Shown piece by piece: positions 48,230 to 59,187 of a stretch of 64,000 bases of DNA (positions within the stretch are counted from its first letter, which is position 1; each line of letters starts with the position of its first letter). Both the position numbers and the translations under genes were made by a program. The notes under the pieces were generated by a model. It was not told the DNA's origin. It made no database searches and was given only the letters and a program-made list of their open reading frames with translations. This stretch comes from Sipunculus nudus (taxonomy: Eukaryota > Annelida > Sipuncula > Golfingiida > Sipunculidae), in assembly GCA_026874595.1 (NCBI GenBank), contig CM049308.1, positions 44,029,327 to 44,093,326 on the forward strand, read 5' to 3'.

Positions 48230-49610
48230 ACATATCTTGGGAACAGTTTGACCGATCAGGAAAATATTTTGTACAAATGTAGCCCTTGGATAGCTTTATA
48301 ACATTTAAAAAAATGGTGGCGCCACCTGCAACCATGTTTGCACAGTGTCCATCTGTTCATTTGCCTTGGGTTAAAATCACTCATATCTCTGCAGTGGTTT
48401 GACTAATTCACCTGAAATTCAGCATGTGTTTACATCCTGGATAGCTTTCTTGATTTTATGACAGATGGCACCACCTACATTCACGTTCAAGCTGCAGACA
48501 TCCAAGCTCCTATCTCAGGAACCGTTTGACCAATCAGGAAAAAAAAATTTACACAAATGTAGCCCTTGGATAGCTTTATAACATTAAAAAAAATGGTGGC
48601 GCCACTTGCAGCCATTTTTGCTCAGTGTCCATCTGTTCATTTGCCTTGGGTTAAAATCACTCATATCTATGCAGTGGTTTGACTAATTCACCTGAAATTC
48701 AGCATGTATATACATCCTGGATAGCTTTCTTGATTTTATGACAGTTGGTGCCACCTACATTCACATTCGTGCTGCAGACATCCAAGCTCATATCTGGCGA
48801 ACCATTTGACTGATTAGGCCAAAATTTTGCATGGGTATAGATCTCGCATGTATTTATCATACAGAAACTGGAGGTGCCATGTGCAACCATTTTTGCACTC
48901 ATCTGTTCATCTGCCTTGGGTTAAAATCATTCATATCTCAGCAGTGGTTTGACATATCTGCCTAAACTTTTGCAGTTTTATACATCCTGGACAGCTTTCT
49001 TGATTTTGTGGCAGGTGGCGCCACCTACATTTATGTATATGCTGCAGACATTAAGGCTTATATCTCAGGACTGGTTTGACATATCTTCCTGAAATTTTGC
49101 ATGTGTATAGAGCTCTTTTATCATACACATAATTGGAGGTGCCACCTGCAACCATTTTTGCACAGCGTCCGTCTGTTTGTCTGCCATTGGCTAAAATCAC
49201 TCATATATCTGTAGTGGTTTGACTTATTTGCCTAAAAATTTTGCATGGTTATACATCTTGGATAGCTTTCTCGATTTTTTTGGCAGGTGGTGCCACCTAC
49301 ATTTATTAAAGCTGCAGACATTCAGGCTTATATCTCAGGTTTGGTTGGACACACCCCCCTGAAATTTTGCATGTGTATAGATCTCACATAGCTCGTAATC
49401 ATACACAAAATTGGTGGTGCCACCTGCCACCATTTTTGCACAAGTCCTTTTGTTTGTCTGCTGTGGGATAAAATCACTTACATACATGTGGTGGTTTGAC
49501 TTTTCTGCCAAAAATTTTGCATATGTATACAACTTGGACAGCTTTCTCGATTTGTGGTAGGTGGGGCAACCTACATATCGGCTACATACATCCATGCTAA
49601 TATGCAACAC
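48230..49610 (+). repeat. Family B tandem repeat (about five units, 270-280 bp)
   Basis: GCTGCAGACATCCAAGCTC-type starts at 48493, 48771, 49041 and 49311. Intact GGTGGCGCCACC palindromes at about 48316, 48596 (right half mutated) and 49015. Open frames on both strands here are repeat-derived. Confidence 0.9.
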
Positions 49611-49689
49611 ACCTCACTCTATTTCCCTTGCCACTTTATCCATGCCTCACTTCACCCGTTCCACTCTGATTTTGGTAACTACCTGGATT

Positions 49690-49892
49690 CTAGTTAGGGC
49701 CCCGCTTGACAAGCAGTGCCCTATAGTGATCACCGTGTCAGTCCGTCCTTCCGTTCCACTCTGATTTTGGTAACTACCTGGATTCTAGTTAGGGCCCCGC
49801 TTGACAAGCAGTGCCCTATAGTGATCACCGTGTCAGTCCGTCCTTCCGTCCATCTGTCCTTCTGTCCTTCCGTCAGTGACACTTTCTTTTGC
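49690..49892 (+). repeat. Family E 5' end, duplicated
   Basis: ATTCTAGTTAGGGCCCCGCT / TGACAAGCAGTGCCCTATAG / TGATCACCGTGTCAGTCCGT appears at 49691 and 49789 (98-bp period). It forms a two-part hairpin (AGGGC/GCCCT outside, GCTTG-A-CAAGC inside) followed by a (TCCGTCCTTC)n tract. Confidence 0.85.
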
Positions 49893-51215
49893 GCACGATA
49901 ACTCAACAACAACATACTGCAGCTTTCCCAAATTCACAGGGATGATTGGTACTTATGAGGGCTCCAGACCTGTCGAATAAGATACATGTCGGAATTCCAA
50001 TATGGCTGCCACAGCCCAATTGCTGATTTTCTTTCGCACACAACACAACAACAACATACTGCAGCTTTCCCAAATTCTCAGGGATCATTGGTACCTATGA
50101 TGGCTCCAGCTCTATCGAAATCAAGACTTGTCGGAATTCCAATATGGCCGCCACAGCAAAACCCCATTTTTTTTTTTCGCGCGATAACTCAACAACAACC
50201 TTCTGCAGCTTTCCCAAATTCACAGGGATGATTTGAACCTATGAGGGCTCTAGACCTTTTGAATAACAGAGCTGTCTGAATTCCAGTATGGCCACCACAG
50301 CCCGATCGCTGATTTTCTTTTGCGTGCGATAACTCAACAAGAACATACTGCAGCTTTCCCAAAATTCACAGGGATGATTTGAACCTATTCCAGAACTATC
50401 AAATTACAGACATGTCCATATTCCATTAAGGTTGCCACCGCCAAATCGGTGTTTTCTTTTGCACACAATAACTCAACAAGAACCTACTGCAGCTTTCCAA
50501 AATTCATAGGGATGATTTGTACCTATGAGGGCTCTAGACCTTTGGAATTACAGAGCTGTTTGAATTCCAATATGACCACCACAGCCTGATCGCTGTTGTT
50601 TTCTTTTGCGCACAATAACTCAACAACAACCTACTGCAGCTTTCACAAAATTCACAGGGATGATTTGAACCTATGAGGGCTCCAGACCTATTTAATAACA
50701 AATCTGTCTGAATTCAAATATGGCCGCCACAGCCCAATCGCTGATTTTCTTCAGTGCACGATAACTCAACAACAACCAACTGCAGCTTTCCCAAATACAC
50801 AGGCATGATTTGAACCTATGAGGGCTCCAGACTTATTGAATTACAGACCTGTTGGAATTCAGGGCTCCAGACCTATTGAATAACAGACCTGTCTGAATTC
50901 CAATATGGCCACCACAGCCCAATTGCTGATTTTCTTTTGCGCTTTATTACTCTACAACAACATACTTCAGCTTTCCCAAATTTACAGGGATGGTTGGTAC
51001 ATATGAAGGCTCCAGACCTATTGAATTACAGACCTGTTGGAATTCCAATATGGCGGCCACAGCCCGATCACTGATTTTCTTTCGCACGCGATAACTCAAT
51101 AACAACATTTCTCCAGCTTACCCAATTTCACAGGGATCATTGGTGCCAATGAGGGCTCCAGACCTATTGAATTACAGACTTGCTCAAAATCAAATATGGC
51201 TAACAGACTACATTC
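49893..51215 (+). repeat. 145-bp satellite, nine units
   Basis: CTGCAGCTTTCCCAAATTCA marks the units at 49918, 50059, 50203, 50348, 50488, 50634, 50780, 50965 (CTTCAG) and 51111 (CTCCAG). Other constants are GCGATAACTCAACAACAAC, GATGATTTGAACCTATGAGG and GGAATTCCAATATGGCCGCC. It follows the family E hairpin, so it is probably the body of that family. Confidence 0.92.
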
Positions 51216-51310
51216 AGTGATTTTCTATTCCACATTTTTTTTCAGACATATCTTTTTTAATATCATTTTGCATATTGATAATGCATATTGATAAATACCT
51301 GTTTCTTAGA

Positions 51311-51391
51311 AAAAATCAAGTTAAATTTGAAAAATATGACAAATAGAAACAGTTTCTATTTGTCATATTTTTCAAATTTAACTTGATTTTT
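51311..51391. repeat. Perfect 81-bp palindrome (40-bp arms, 1-nt centre)
   Basis: The arm 51311-51350 (AAAAATCAAGTTAAATTTGA then AAAATATGACAAATAGAAAC) is exactly reverse-complemented at 51352-51391. It lies just past the end of the 145-bp satellite. Confidence 0.97.
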
Positions 51392-51535
51392 CACCCATAT
51401 GTAAACTTGTCCAGCACTAGCGGAAGCGCGGGGGCCAAGAGGACCATTATCCGACCACATCTAGTTTAAACATGTAATTGTAGTGCTAGTTTATAGCTCT
51501 CTTGGCTGCCCAAGGCTTAGAATCCCCCCATCAGT

Positions 51536-51650
51536 TAAGTAATAGTAATAGTAATAGATATCCCAGTAATAGTAATAGTAATAGAAGATTAAGTGTGGTA
51601 ATAGTAATAGTAATATCACATATTGAAAGCAATTGTAATAGAACAATTGT
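51536..51650. repeat. AGTAAT hexanucleotide-type microsatellite
   Basis: (TAGTAA)n in three blocks separated by short unique sequence. Confidence 0.9.
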
Positions 51651-51706
51651 AATAGACCCCATGTCTTGTTGGCCTCGGCCTTGTAAAGTGTCAATATATG
51701 TTTCAG

Positions 51707-51803
51707 GAGTTGCCAAGCTCCAAACCTGTACAGGTGTCAGAGGACCATGATTCAGGCACTGAGTCAGATGATGAGAATGTTGAGTTGCAAGAGATAAGTA
51801 AAG
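51707..51803 (+). CDS. Internal exon candidate, acidic protein segment
   Basis: Preceded by ATATATGTTTCAG and followed by GTAGGT, an open 97-nt segment reads ELPSSKPVQVSEDHDSGTES, then DDENVELQEISK, an acidic Ser/Asp/Glu-rich composition. Phase 0 at the start with one base carried over the donor. I do not recognise the protein, and no partner exon is identified in the window; a transposed or pseudogene exon is equally possible. Confidence 0.4.
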
Positions 51804-51877
51804 GTAGGTCATGGTGAGAATGGGCCAAAATCAATCACTCTTGTATTTGTGCCTGAGGATATAAGTACCAGTTGAAT

Positions 51878-52262
51878 TTCAGAAGATCAGTGTAAATAGA
51901 TCATGGTCTCATGACCAGAATGTTGAATTACGAGAGATCAATTAAAGTAGATCATACTCCCATGACCAGAATGTTGAATTATGAGAGATCAATTAAAGTA
52001 GATCATACTCCCATGACCAGAATGTTGAATAACGAGAGATCAATTAAAGTAGATCATACTCCCATGACCAGAATGTTGAATTACGAGAGATCAATTAAAG
52101 TAGATCATACTCCCATGACCAGAATGTTGAATTATGAGAGATCAGTTAAAGTAGATCATACTCCCATGACCAGAATGTTGAATTTCAAAAGATCAGTGTA
52201 AGTACATCATAGTCTAATGAATGGAATGTTGAGCTACAGAAGATCAATGTACGTAGATCATA
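51878..52262 (+). repeat. 51-bp tandem array
   Basis: Five near-identical units (GACCAGAATGTTGAATTACG, AGAGATCAATTAAAGTAGAT, CATACTCCCAT) with diverged units at both edges. 51 is a multiple of three, so 51911-52201 is open for 17-residue repeats (MTRMLNYERSIKVDHTP). The unit resembles the 3' end of the exon at 51707-51803 together with its donor site. Confidence 0.93.
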
Positions 52263-52263
52263 G

Positions 52264-52370
52264 TTAGTGATGGGCTGATCATCGAGTTTTATCGCAAGTC
52301 AGTCACTTTGCTGCCACTTTCAAGCGCTCCATTTCCAAAGGCAATTATCGTTTCCATCATAATCATCATT
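52264..52370 (+). mobile_element. Fragment of the 45013-type hAT
   Basis: GTGATGGGCTGATCATCGAG, GCAAGTCAGTCACTTTGCTG, CACTTTCAAGCGCTCCATTT match 45016-45110. Cut off where a family A hairpin begins. Confidence 0.75.
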
Positions 52371-52372
52371 TT

Positions 52373-52880
52373 TAGCTCAGCTGACTATAAGTCATCTCAG
52401 CTATAGTCAAGGTCCATTGTCTGTTGGCTGTCTGTCAATCCATTTGTTAAACTGGCAATTTGAAACCATTAAACCTATGAATCCAAAATTCGGCTTACTG
52501 TTAAATGTCCCCAAGGCCTCCTACCAAACCAAAAACTGGGTCACTACAACTTTGTACCTTCGAAATATTAAGGAAAACCTCAAATTTCCATTAAAAACAT
52601 ATTATCACACTACAGGACTGCCTAATATCAAAACCACTGATCTGTTTGTTGTAATATTTACCAGAAGTATTCTCCTATATATTTCATAGGTACATTTAAG
52701 TCCATTAAGTGTAATTTCTTTAAGTTATGGGCCCACACATAATGGACTTTGTAAAAAATCAGGATCTATACTTACTCAACATGAAAATTTTTGAAGAGAG
52801 AGACTTTTTTTCCTAATATATAACTTCGTTTAATTTATATTCAGTTGTATACCAAAAATTAGATTTTAATATTGTATAAT
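52373..52880 (+). repeat. Family A copy, 3'-truncated
   Basis: Hairpin at 52374-52402, then CTGTCTGTCAATCC and the usual body as far as TACCAAAAATTAGATTTTAA, where the next copy starts. Confidence 0.85.
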
Positions 52881-53268
52881 TTTAGCTCAGCTGACTAAAA
52901 GTCATCTGATCTATAGTCGTGGTCCTTTGTCTGTCCGTAAGTTAACAGGGCCTCATATTTACCTTAAATATTCATCTATATAGTTCCTATGTACATGCCA
53001 GATATTGGGTCTGTAATATAAAATTCAAAAGTTATGAGCCCAAACATAATGCATTTTGTAAAAAATCTGGAAAGATATTTGATCACTTAACACAAAACAT
53101 GTTAAATCTAAGGACTTTTTTTCCCAGTAATATATCTTTAATTAATCAAAATTAAATTGTATACCCAAAATAAGATCAAAATCTGTTAAATTTTTTAAAA
53201 TATTAGCAAAAATAAAAAATTGGTACCCTAAATTTTGCCCAACTTTGACCATGGCACATTTTTAGCGA
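52881..53268 (+). repeat. Family A copy, internally deleted
   Basis: Hairpin at 52884-52912, a very short CCGT part, then a jump to CATATTTACCTTAAATATTC and the body down to GACCATGGCACATTTTTAGC. Confidence 0.85.
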
Positions 53269-54702
53269 ACCTGTGAGCTTATGCTTTCTTCTCTGAAACT
53301 GTTCAGCCAAATTGTCTAATATTTCACAGAAATGATTCCTGGAACAATCTCTCTCAAGTTTGTTCTAATGGTTTAAGTTCGGTGATTTTTGGCAGAGTTT
53401 CAGATAGTTCAACTTAGTCATCTGTCCAGAAAAGCATACTAAAATTACAATCTTAGAAACGGCTGGAGCTATCATCACCAAATTTTCTGCTAATGTTGGT
53501 CACACGAGTCATATCTGAAATTGAGGTATTGGTGGCGCCACCTGCATCGGCCTTTTTTTGTACGGGGGTCATCAGTGCCCATATCATACTGACAGCTACA
53601 AAAAACTTCTTCTGTGAAACCATATGGCCAAATTGTTTTATATCGCACAGAAATGATCCTAGGGTAGTGCTTTCTGAAATTTGTTCAAATGGTCTCTTTT
53701 CAGTGGCTTTTGGCTGAGTTATGGGAAGCTGAATTTAGTCATATGCCATAACAGCCCATTTTAGCTCAGCGGCTACAAAGATCTTCTCAAAAACCACTGG
53801 GCCAAATTCTTAAATCTCACTCATTAATTATCCTCAGATGTTGATAATTCAAGTTTGTTCAAATGGTTTTGGTTCAGTGATTTTTGGCTGAGTTAAGGGA
53901 AGCTTAACTTAGCCATTTTGCTTTATTTTCCCATATGAGTTATAAACCTGCAAAACGTTTTTTGACTGACGCCACTGAGGCCAATTAGTTTAATATTTTA
54001 CAAGAATAATCCCCTGAATAGTTCTTATAATAATTATTTGTCTTTTATGGTTCCAAAGAATGAATTTTGGCTGAATAATAAAGATTGAATTGAGTCATTT
54101 TACCATATATGTTAGCTGTGTGAAGCAGATTCATCTAGCCTGGAACCAGTTTATCAGCATCCGTTACATCATGCCTCCAGACATTTAGATTTCAGGTTAT
54201 CTTTGGTTAATATTTACAAGAATGTTTTTAAAAACTTTTAAAAAATGTAGATTTATGATTTTAGATATTCCTCATGCCAGGCAATGTTTACAATCACAGG
54301 TATACGTTAACTCATAATATTGGATTGACTGGAGCTAGCATCATGAAATTTAATGCAAAAAATTAGCCATCTGAAAAAATCTGCATTTTCTCAGATTTTA
54401 TAGAGAAAAAGCTAAAAAAACCTTAAAAAATCTTCTCCGACGAAATGGTCAAGCCAATTTGTTCAATATTTAACAGAAATAATCTTTTAAATCATCTCTC
54501 TCAAGTTTGTTCAGATGGTTCAAGTTCAGTGAATTTTTGCTGAATAACAGGAAGTTGAACCTAGTCATCTGTCCGAAAAAGCATACTAAAATGCCAATCT
54601 CAGAAACGGCGCGAGCTATCATCACCAAATTTTCTGCCAGTGTTGGTCACATGAACCATATATGAAATTCAGGTATTGGTGGTCATCTGCATTGACCTTT
54701 TT
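53269..54702 (+). repeat. Family F degenerate tandem repeats
   Basis: Units of roughly 180-300 bp with TTCTCTGAAACTGTTCAGCC-like starts (53305, 53612, 53789, 54434), CACAGAAATGAT, CTCAAGTTTGTTCAAATGGT and GTTCAGTGATTTTTGGCTGA. One GGTGGCGCCACC palindrome at 53530. No gene. Confidence 0.75.
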
Positions 54703-54911
54703 AGCTCAGCTGACTATAAGTCATCTGAGCTATAGTCGTGGTCCATTGTCCGTCGTCCGTCCGTCCGTAGATGTGGCACGTTTTAAAATCGAAGACCTAG
54801 GAATCCAAAATTCAGCATAATGTTAGATGTCCCCAAGATCTCCTACCAAGCCGAAAACTGGGTCTTTGCGACTTCGTTCCTTTGAGAAATTAAAGAAAAA
54901 CCTCAATTTTT
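54703..54911 (+). repeat. Family A copy, truncated (210 bp)
   Basis: Hairpin at 54703-54731, (CCGT)n, and the block to AGAAAAACCTCAATTTTT. It ends at exactly the place where the 31304 copy ends, with the next hairpin following. Confidence 0.88.
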
Positions 54912-57650
54912 AGCTCAGCTGATTATAAGTCATCTGAGCTATAGTCGTGGTCCATTGTCCGTCGTCCGTCCGTCCGTCCGTAGATGTGGCACGTTTTGAA
55001 ACTGTAAGACCTAGGAATCCAAAATTCGGCATAATGTTAGATGTCCCCCAAGATCTCCTACCAAGCCGAAAACTGGGTCTTTGCAACTTTGTTCCTTTGA
55101 GAAATTAAGGAAAAACCTCAATTTTTTATTAAAAACCTATTTTCACACTTCAGGACTGCCTAATATCTAAACCACTCATCTGTTTTTCCTCATATTTACC
55201 ATAAATAATCCTCTATATAGTTCCCATGTACATTCCAGAAATTATGTCTGTATTGAATAATTTAAAAAAGTTAATACATAATGCATTTTGTAAATAATCA
55301 GGAAAGAAATTTGATCACTTAACACAAAACGTGTTAAAGCTAAGCACTTTTTTTCCAGTACTGTAAAATCTCCACTTAAAACCGCACTTTCGATTAAAAC
55401 CGCACCCAGACTTTGCCGAAATCCCAGTTGAGACACCGCGAGGGGCTCAAATACTCAGAACCTCCCTTTAAATCCGCACCAACTTCTGCTACGGTATGAT
55501 TTGACATTTGAAATCAACACGGGTAGGTTGCGACTCTGTCCAATCCTGTCCACTATAAAATTCCTTGGGCATTTTATTTTAACACATCACATTTTTGCAG
55601 GGTCACTCATGCATGAAGTTTGGGAAGACGTAAGGGCTGGTGAACCTCTGCGTGTTTAAACAGATTTTATATACCGTGCCGTATTCTTGTTTGCTACTGA
55701 TTTTCCATTATATTTTGGAATAAAAATATTCTGCTGATCCATTTCAAGTTACTGTATATTTAAATTCTAAAGGTAATATTTTGAAATCTTAATCTATGAT
55801 GAAAATTCCATTTTCTTGAATTACTCGGAAGATTCAAATCATTTTCATACCAGTTACTTCGGTATAATCATCATCACATGGTACTTTGACATCGCTCCAT
55901 GTCACAATTTGCTGGTGCGTGTGAAAATATCGCTGGTCAGCTTAACTAAATATCAAAATAACAGAAGTTACCTTGTCCAGATACTCATGTATAGGAAACA
56001 TGACGCGTGAAAACGAGTGACTTTAAAGTAAAATAATAGTGGCCAGTCGAGGTAAGCAAGGTTATTCCTGAAGAAAGTTTCCGTGTGGGTAGCCATCTTG
56101 TCAAGGGAGCGTTCGCGCAAGGCAGGCTGGGACGGAATAGGTGGCTGTTCTGTTTACTACCCAACGCGTTCAGCCATTCAAAATATATTCTTAGCAGAAT
56201 ACCGGGGCATTTCAGCACATGGGGGCACTCAAACTTGATTTTAAAACGATTGTCTGCCATTGTGTGACTCTTTACAATGTCAGCTTTTTATTCATTTTAC
56301 ATTTTAAACAAATAATGGTTGCTAAATAATGCCGCAAATGGGTTTAAAGTTGGCATTTATTTCAATTTTGCTTGACCATGCCCAATGAAGTGGGCCGCTG
56401 TGTGTTACAGCAGGGGTGTTATAAATATATTATTTGGTGACAATTACCAAGATTTTTATAACAATTTATATATCGCCAGAAAAAGATAATCAGCAATATT
56501 TAATTTACAAATTATCGTAAATAATACATTTACACATAGCTCCCATGCATGCGAGACTGCTGGTAAGGGAGGCCTTCAAAAAGTCGCCATATTATCGCCC
56601 ACTCACCGGCCCAAAAACGATGTCTGTCAGAAAGATATTCAGGAAACCCTTCTAGTATAAACCACACAGTGCTTTCAGGAAAACAACATGATTTCAAGAT
56701 TTTGAATTTCTAGATTAAACCGCGGTTTTAAGTGGAGATTTTACGTTAATATAACTTTTATTAATCAAAATTAAATTGTATACCCAAAATTAGAACAAAA
56801 TCTTCTAAATTTAAAATAAAATTAGCAAAAATAAAAAATTGGTACCTTAAATTTTGCCCAACTTTTGACCATGGCACGTTTTTTTCAAAGTATGTTTTTA
56901 TTAGCATTTCAACTGTTAACATAAAAAATTTGAAACCAGTTGATCAAAAACTGTAGATTTTATTCAAGTTTTCAAGCACCATGTCAAATATTGTTTATAT
57001 CAAGCTAGTGTTATGCAGTTTGCTAGAGCTCAGCTCCCGAGCTTCAGCTCTAAGTTCCTTAAATTTGGCATACAGTTAGATATCTCCAAAATCCCCTACC
57101 ATGCCAAGAATTTGGTCACTAGGACTTAATTCCTTCGAGATATCAATGAAAAACTTCATTTTTCCAATAAAAACCCATTGTTACACTTTAAGACTGCCTA
57201 ATATCAAAACCACTGATCTGACTTTGATCATTTATAATATACATATTTTTCTATACATTCCCTATGCACATGCCAGAAATGATGTCAGTATTGTGTATTT
57301 TTTTTAAGTTATGGGCCCAAACATAATGCACTTTGTAAAAAATCAAGAAAAATATTTACTCCCTTAACAAGGGCATTGCTGAAGCTAGAGATTTTATTGT
57401 CAGGGATGTAACATTATTTAATCAAGATTCAATTGAATACCCAAAATTAGTTCTGAATTTTTCAAATTTTATAAGTTATTAGTATAAATATAAAATTAGT
57501 ACCTTAAATTTTGCCCAACTGTGACCATGGCACGTTTGTTTCCTGAGAGCACTGTTGATATAATTTTCATATCATGCACACATAAGGATTTCAGCTTTTT
57601 AGTTTAGAAAGCTGAATGAAATTGGCCAAATATTGTAGCTTTTATTAATG
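54912..57650 (+). repeat. Family A copy, split by a pogo-like element
   Basis: Hairpin at 54912-54940 and body to 55360; the body resumes at 56747 (ATAACTTTTATTAATCAAAA) and runs on. A second body copy starts near 57060 (TTTGGCATACAGTTAGATAT). No 3' terminus is recognised. Confidence 0.8.
55361..56746. mobile_element. pogo/mariner-like element (1.39 kb) in a family A copy
   Basis: GTAAAATCTCCACTTAAAAC-CGC (from 55363) is repeated exactly in inverted form ending at 56744. Both ends are flanked by TA (55359-55360 and 56747-56748). Joining the flanks gives CCAGTAATATAAC, which matches uninterrupted family A copies (CCCAGTAATATATC at 53125). No transposase frame, so non-autonomous. Confidence 0.88.
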
Positions 57651-58153
57651 TTTTTTATGAGACCCTGTCAGACTTTGGCTCTCTCCAGCCCCTCTTGAGT
57701 CACCTGTATGTTGACCTTGTTGACCTTTCATCAAATTATGCACGCTTGAGGCGAGAATCCAGGCAGCTTATGGCCAGCCACAGTTGATCCAGGTGTCCAA
57801 CCCAACTCATCTAGTAGTTTTAACCAAAAACATAACAATAAACAATAAATTAATAAATTTTTCTTGGTTTTTAATACCAAATTAAAGAAAAATAGAAAAG
57901 GAATTTGTTAGTTTATAATAACAGGAAATTAACTTGCAGTTACTGATGATATTTGAATCTTGTATCGATGGGTAGAATGTCACATATTCCAAATAACACC
58001 ATGCAGTCACCTATGGCATTTTTCAGTTCATTTTTAATGATAAAGAAGTAAATCATATTATTCATTACTAATCATTAGGGATTATATGAAGGAAATTAAT
58101 GATAGACAAAGATGCAGTTGATAATATTAATCTAGATTCCTACTGTGTCTAGT
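57651..58153. other. No gene recognised
   Basis: 57690-57800 is similar to 35975-36100 (repeat-derived). The rest is AT-rich flank of the LTR element. Confidence 0.5.
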
Positions 58154-58760
58154 TGTAGAGGTCCCCTGATAAGTCAGGATGCAGCCGATAAATATAAAAC
58201 GTTTATTTGTAGAATATAACTTGATACAGGCATAAACATCGATGGTATTTGATAATAATAAGTTGACAAGTATGAGCCGGACTTCCGAACGGCTCTCAGT
58301 CTGACCTTCAACTTACTCGGCCTCGGCTCTCTACCAGCCGGCCGCTACCCTGATTGCAATTAGCAACTGAGAAGGCATCAGTACCTTGATATTTAGAGGA
58401 GGCGTGGACGTAACTAAAGGTATAGGAAGTAATCTTAATTAGAGTGTTGTGTCACCTCAAGCTGAGTGAACAGATTGTGGATGACACGTAACTAGAAGTA
58501 TTGTTATGTAAACTGCATGGGGTCTATGTCTATATACAATGTACGTTTCAATGTCGCATTAGTGTCAGCGTTTAAGTATGCCCGAATGATGTAATATACC
58601 TTATACAATGTGTTTGAATAACTACTGGTCCTGACATTATGAATTACAACTAAATACTACACTAAAATATAACATTAAACTATATAGAATACATGCAAAA
58701 TATTACACTAAAATATAACATTAAAATATATAGAATACCTATAAGAGTTGATACTCTACA
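58154..58760 (-). mobile_element. 3' LTR of a Ty3/Gypsy element (607 bp)
   Basis: TGTAGAG at 58154-58160 and CTCTACA at 58754-58760 are perfect 7-bp inverted termini of the TG..CA type. The element reads on the minus strand: a polypurine tract touches the 58760 end, and an AATAAA signal (minus strand, 58202-58207) lies near the 3' end. U3 carries a direct repeat (58655-58692 and 58701-58738). The second LTR is outside the window, so LTR divergence and the target duplication cannot be checked here. Confidence 0.85.
58655..58738 (-). promoter_or_regulatory. U3 tandem direct repeat, 46-bp period
   Basis: TACACTAAAATATAACATTA plus AACTATATAGAATAC occurs twice with three differences. Direct repeats in U3 are often enhancer-like; that role is inferred. 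Confidence 0.5.
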
Positions 58761-58770
58761 CACCTCCCCC
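58761..58770 (-). other. Polypurine tract (plus-strand primer site)
   Basis: GGGGGAGGTG on the minus strand directly before the LTR start TGTAGAG, as required for plus-strand DNA priming in LTR elements. Confidence 0.8.
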
Positions 58771-59187
58771 ATCTATCTAGTAAAAATGCTGACATTTTTA
58801 CTTTTAACATAAAGACACACATGTTATGTTCACCAAAATATCAAACTGCGCTTAAGCGCTCGAAAACAAACTGATGCTGGTACTAATACTGGTACTAATT
58901 CTACGACAACAAGTAATATTAATTATTATCATTATTATTTTACTGATACATCATATCATTGAGGCAAATAAATTGATTCATATAGAGTAATGGCGATAAT
59001 GTAAAGCGGGAAAACCCTCACTTAGGATAATTCAAGGTACATCCGATACGAACATTATTTGGTCTAACTATATAGATAAGTGAATACATGACACATATAC
59101 AATAGATAAAAGAAAAAAAAAAAAGACAAGCAAAGAGTCCAATAATATTAAAAAAGAAATAATGAAGTCCAAATAAGCGGTGTAGCA

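Noticed and set aside
49986-50231. 81-codon frame with TQQQHTAAFPNSQG repeats
   Set aside because: It is a translation of the 145-bp satellite; the frame is lost in other units.
51911-52201. 96-codon frame with 17-residue repeats as a gene
   Set aside because: The 51-bp period gives an open frame by itself; the array looks derived from an exon-intron junction.
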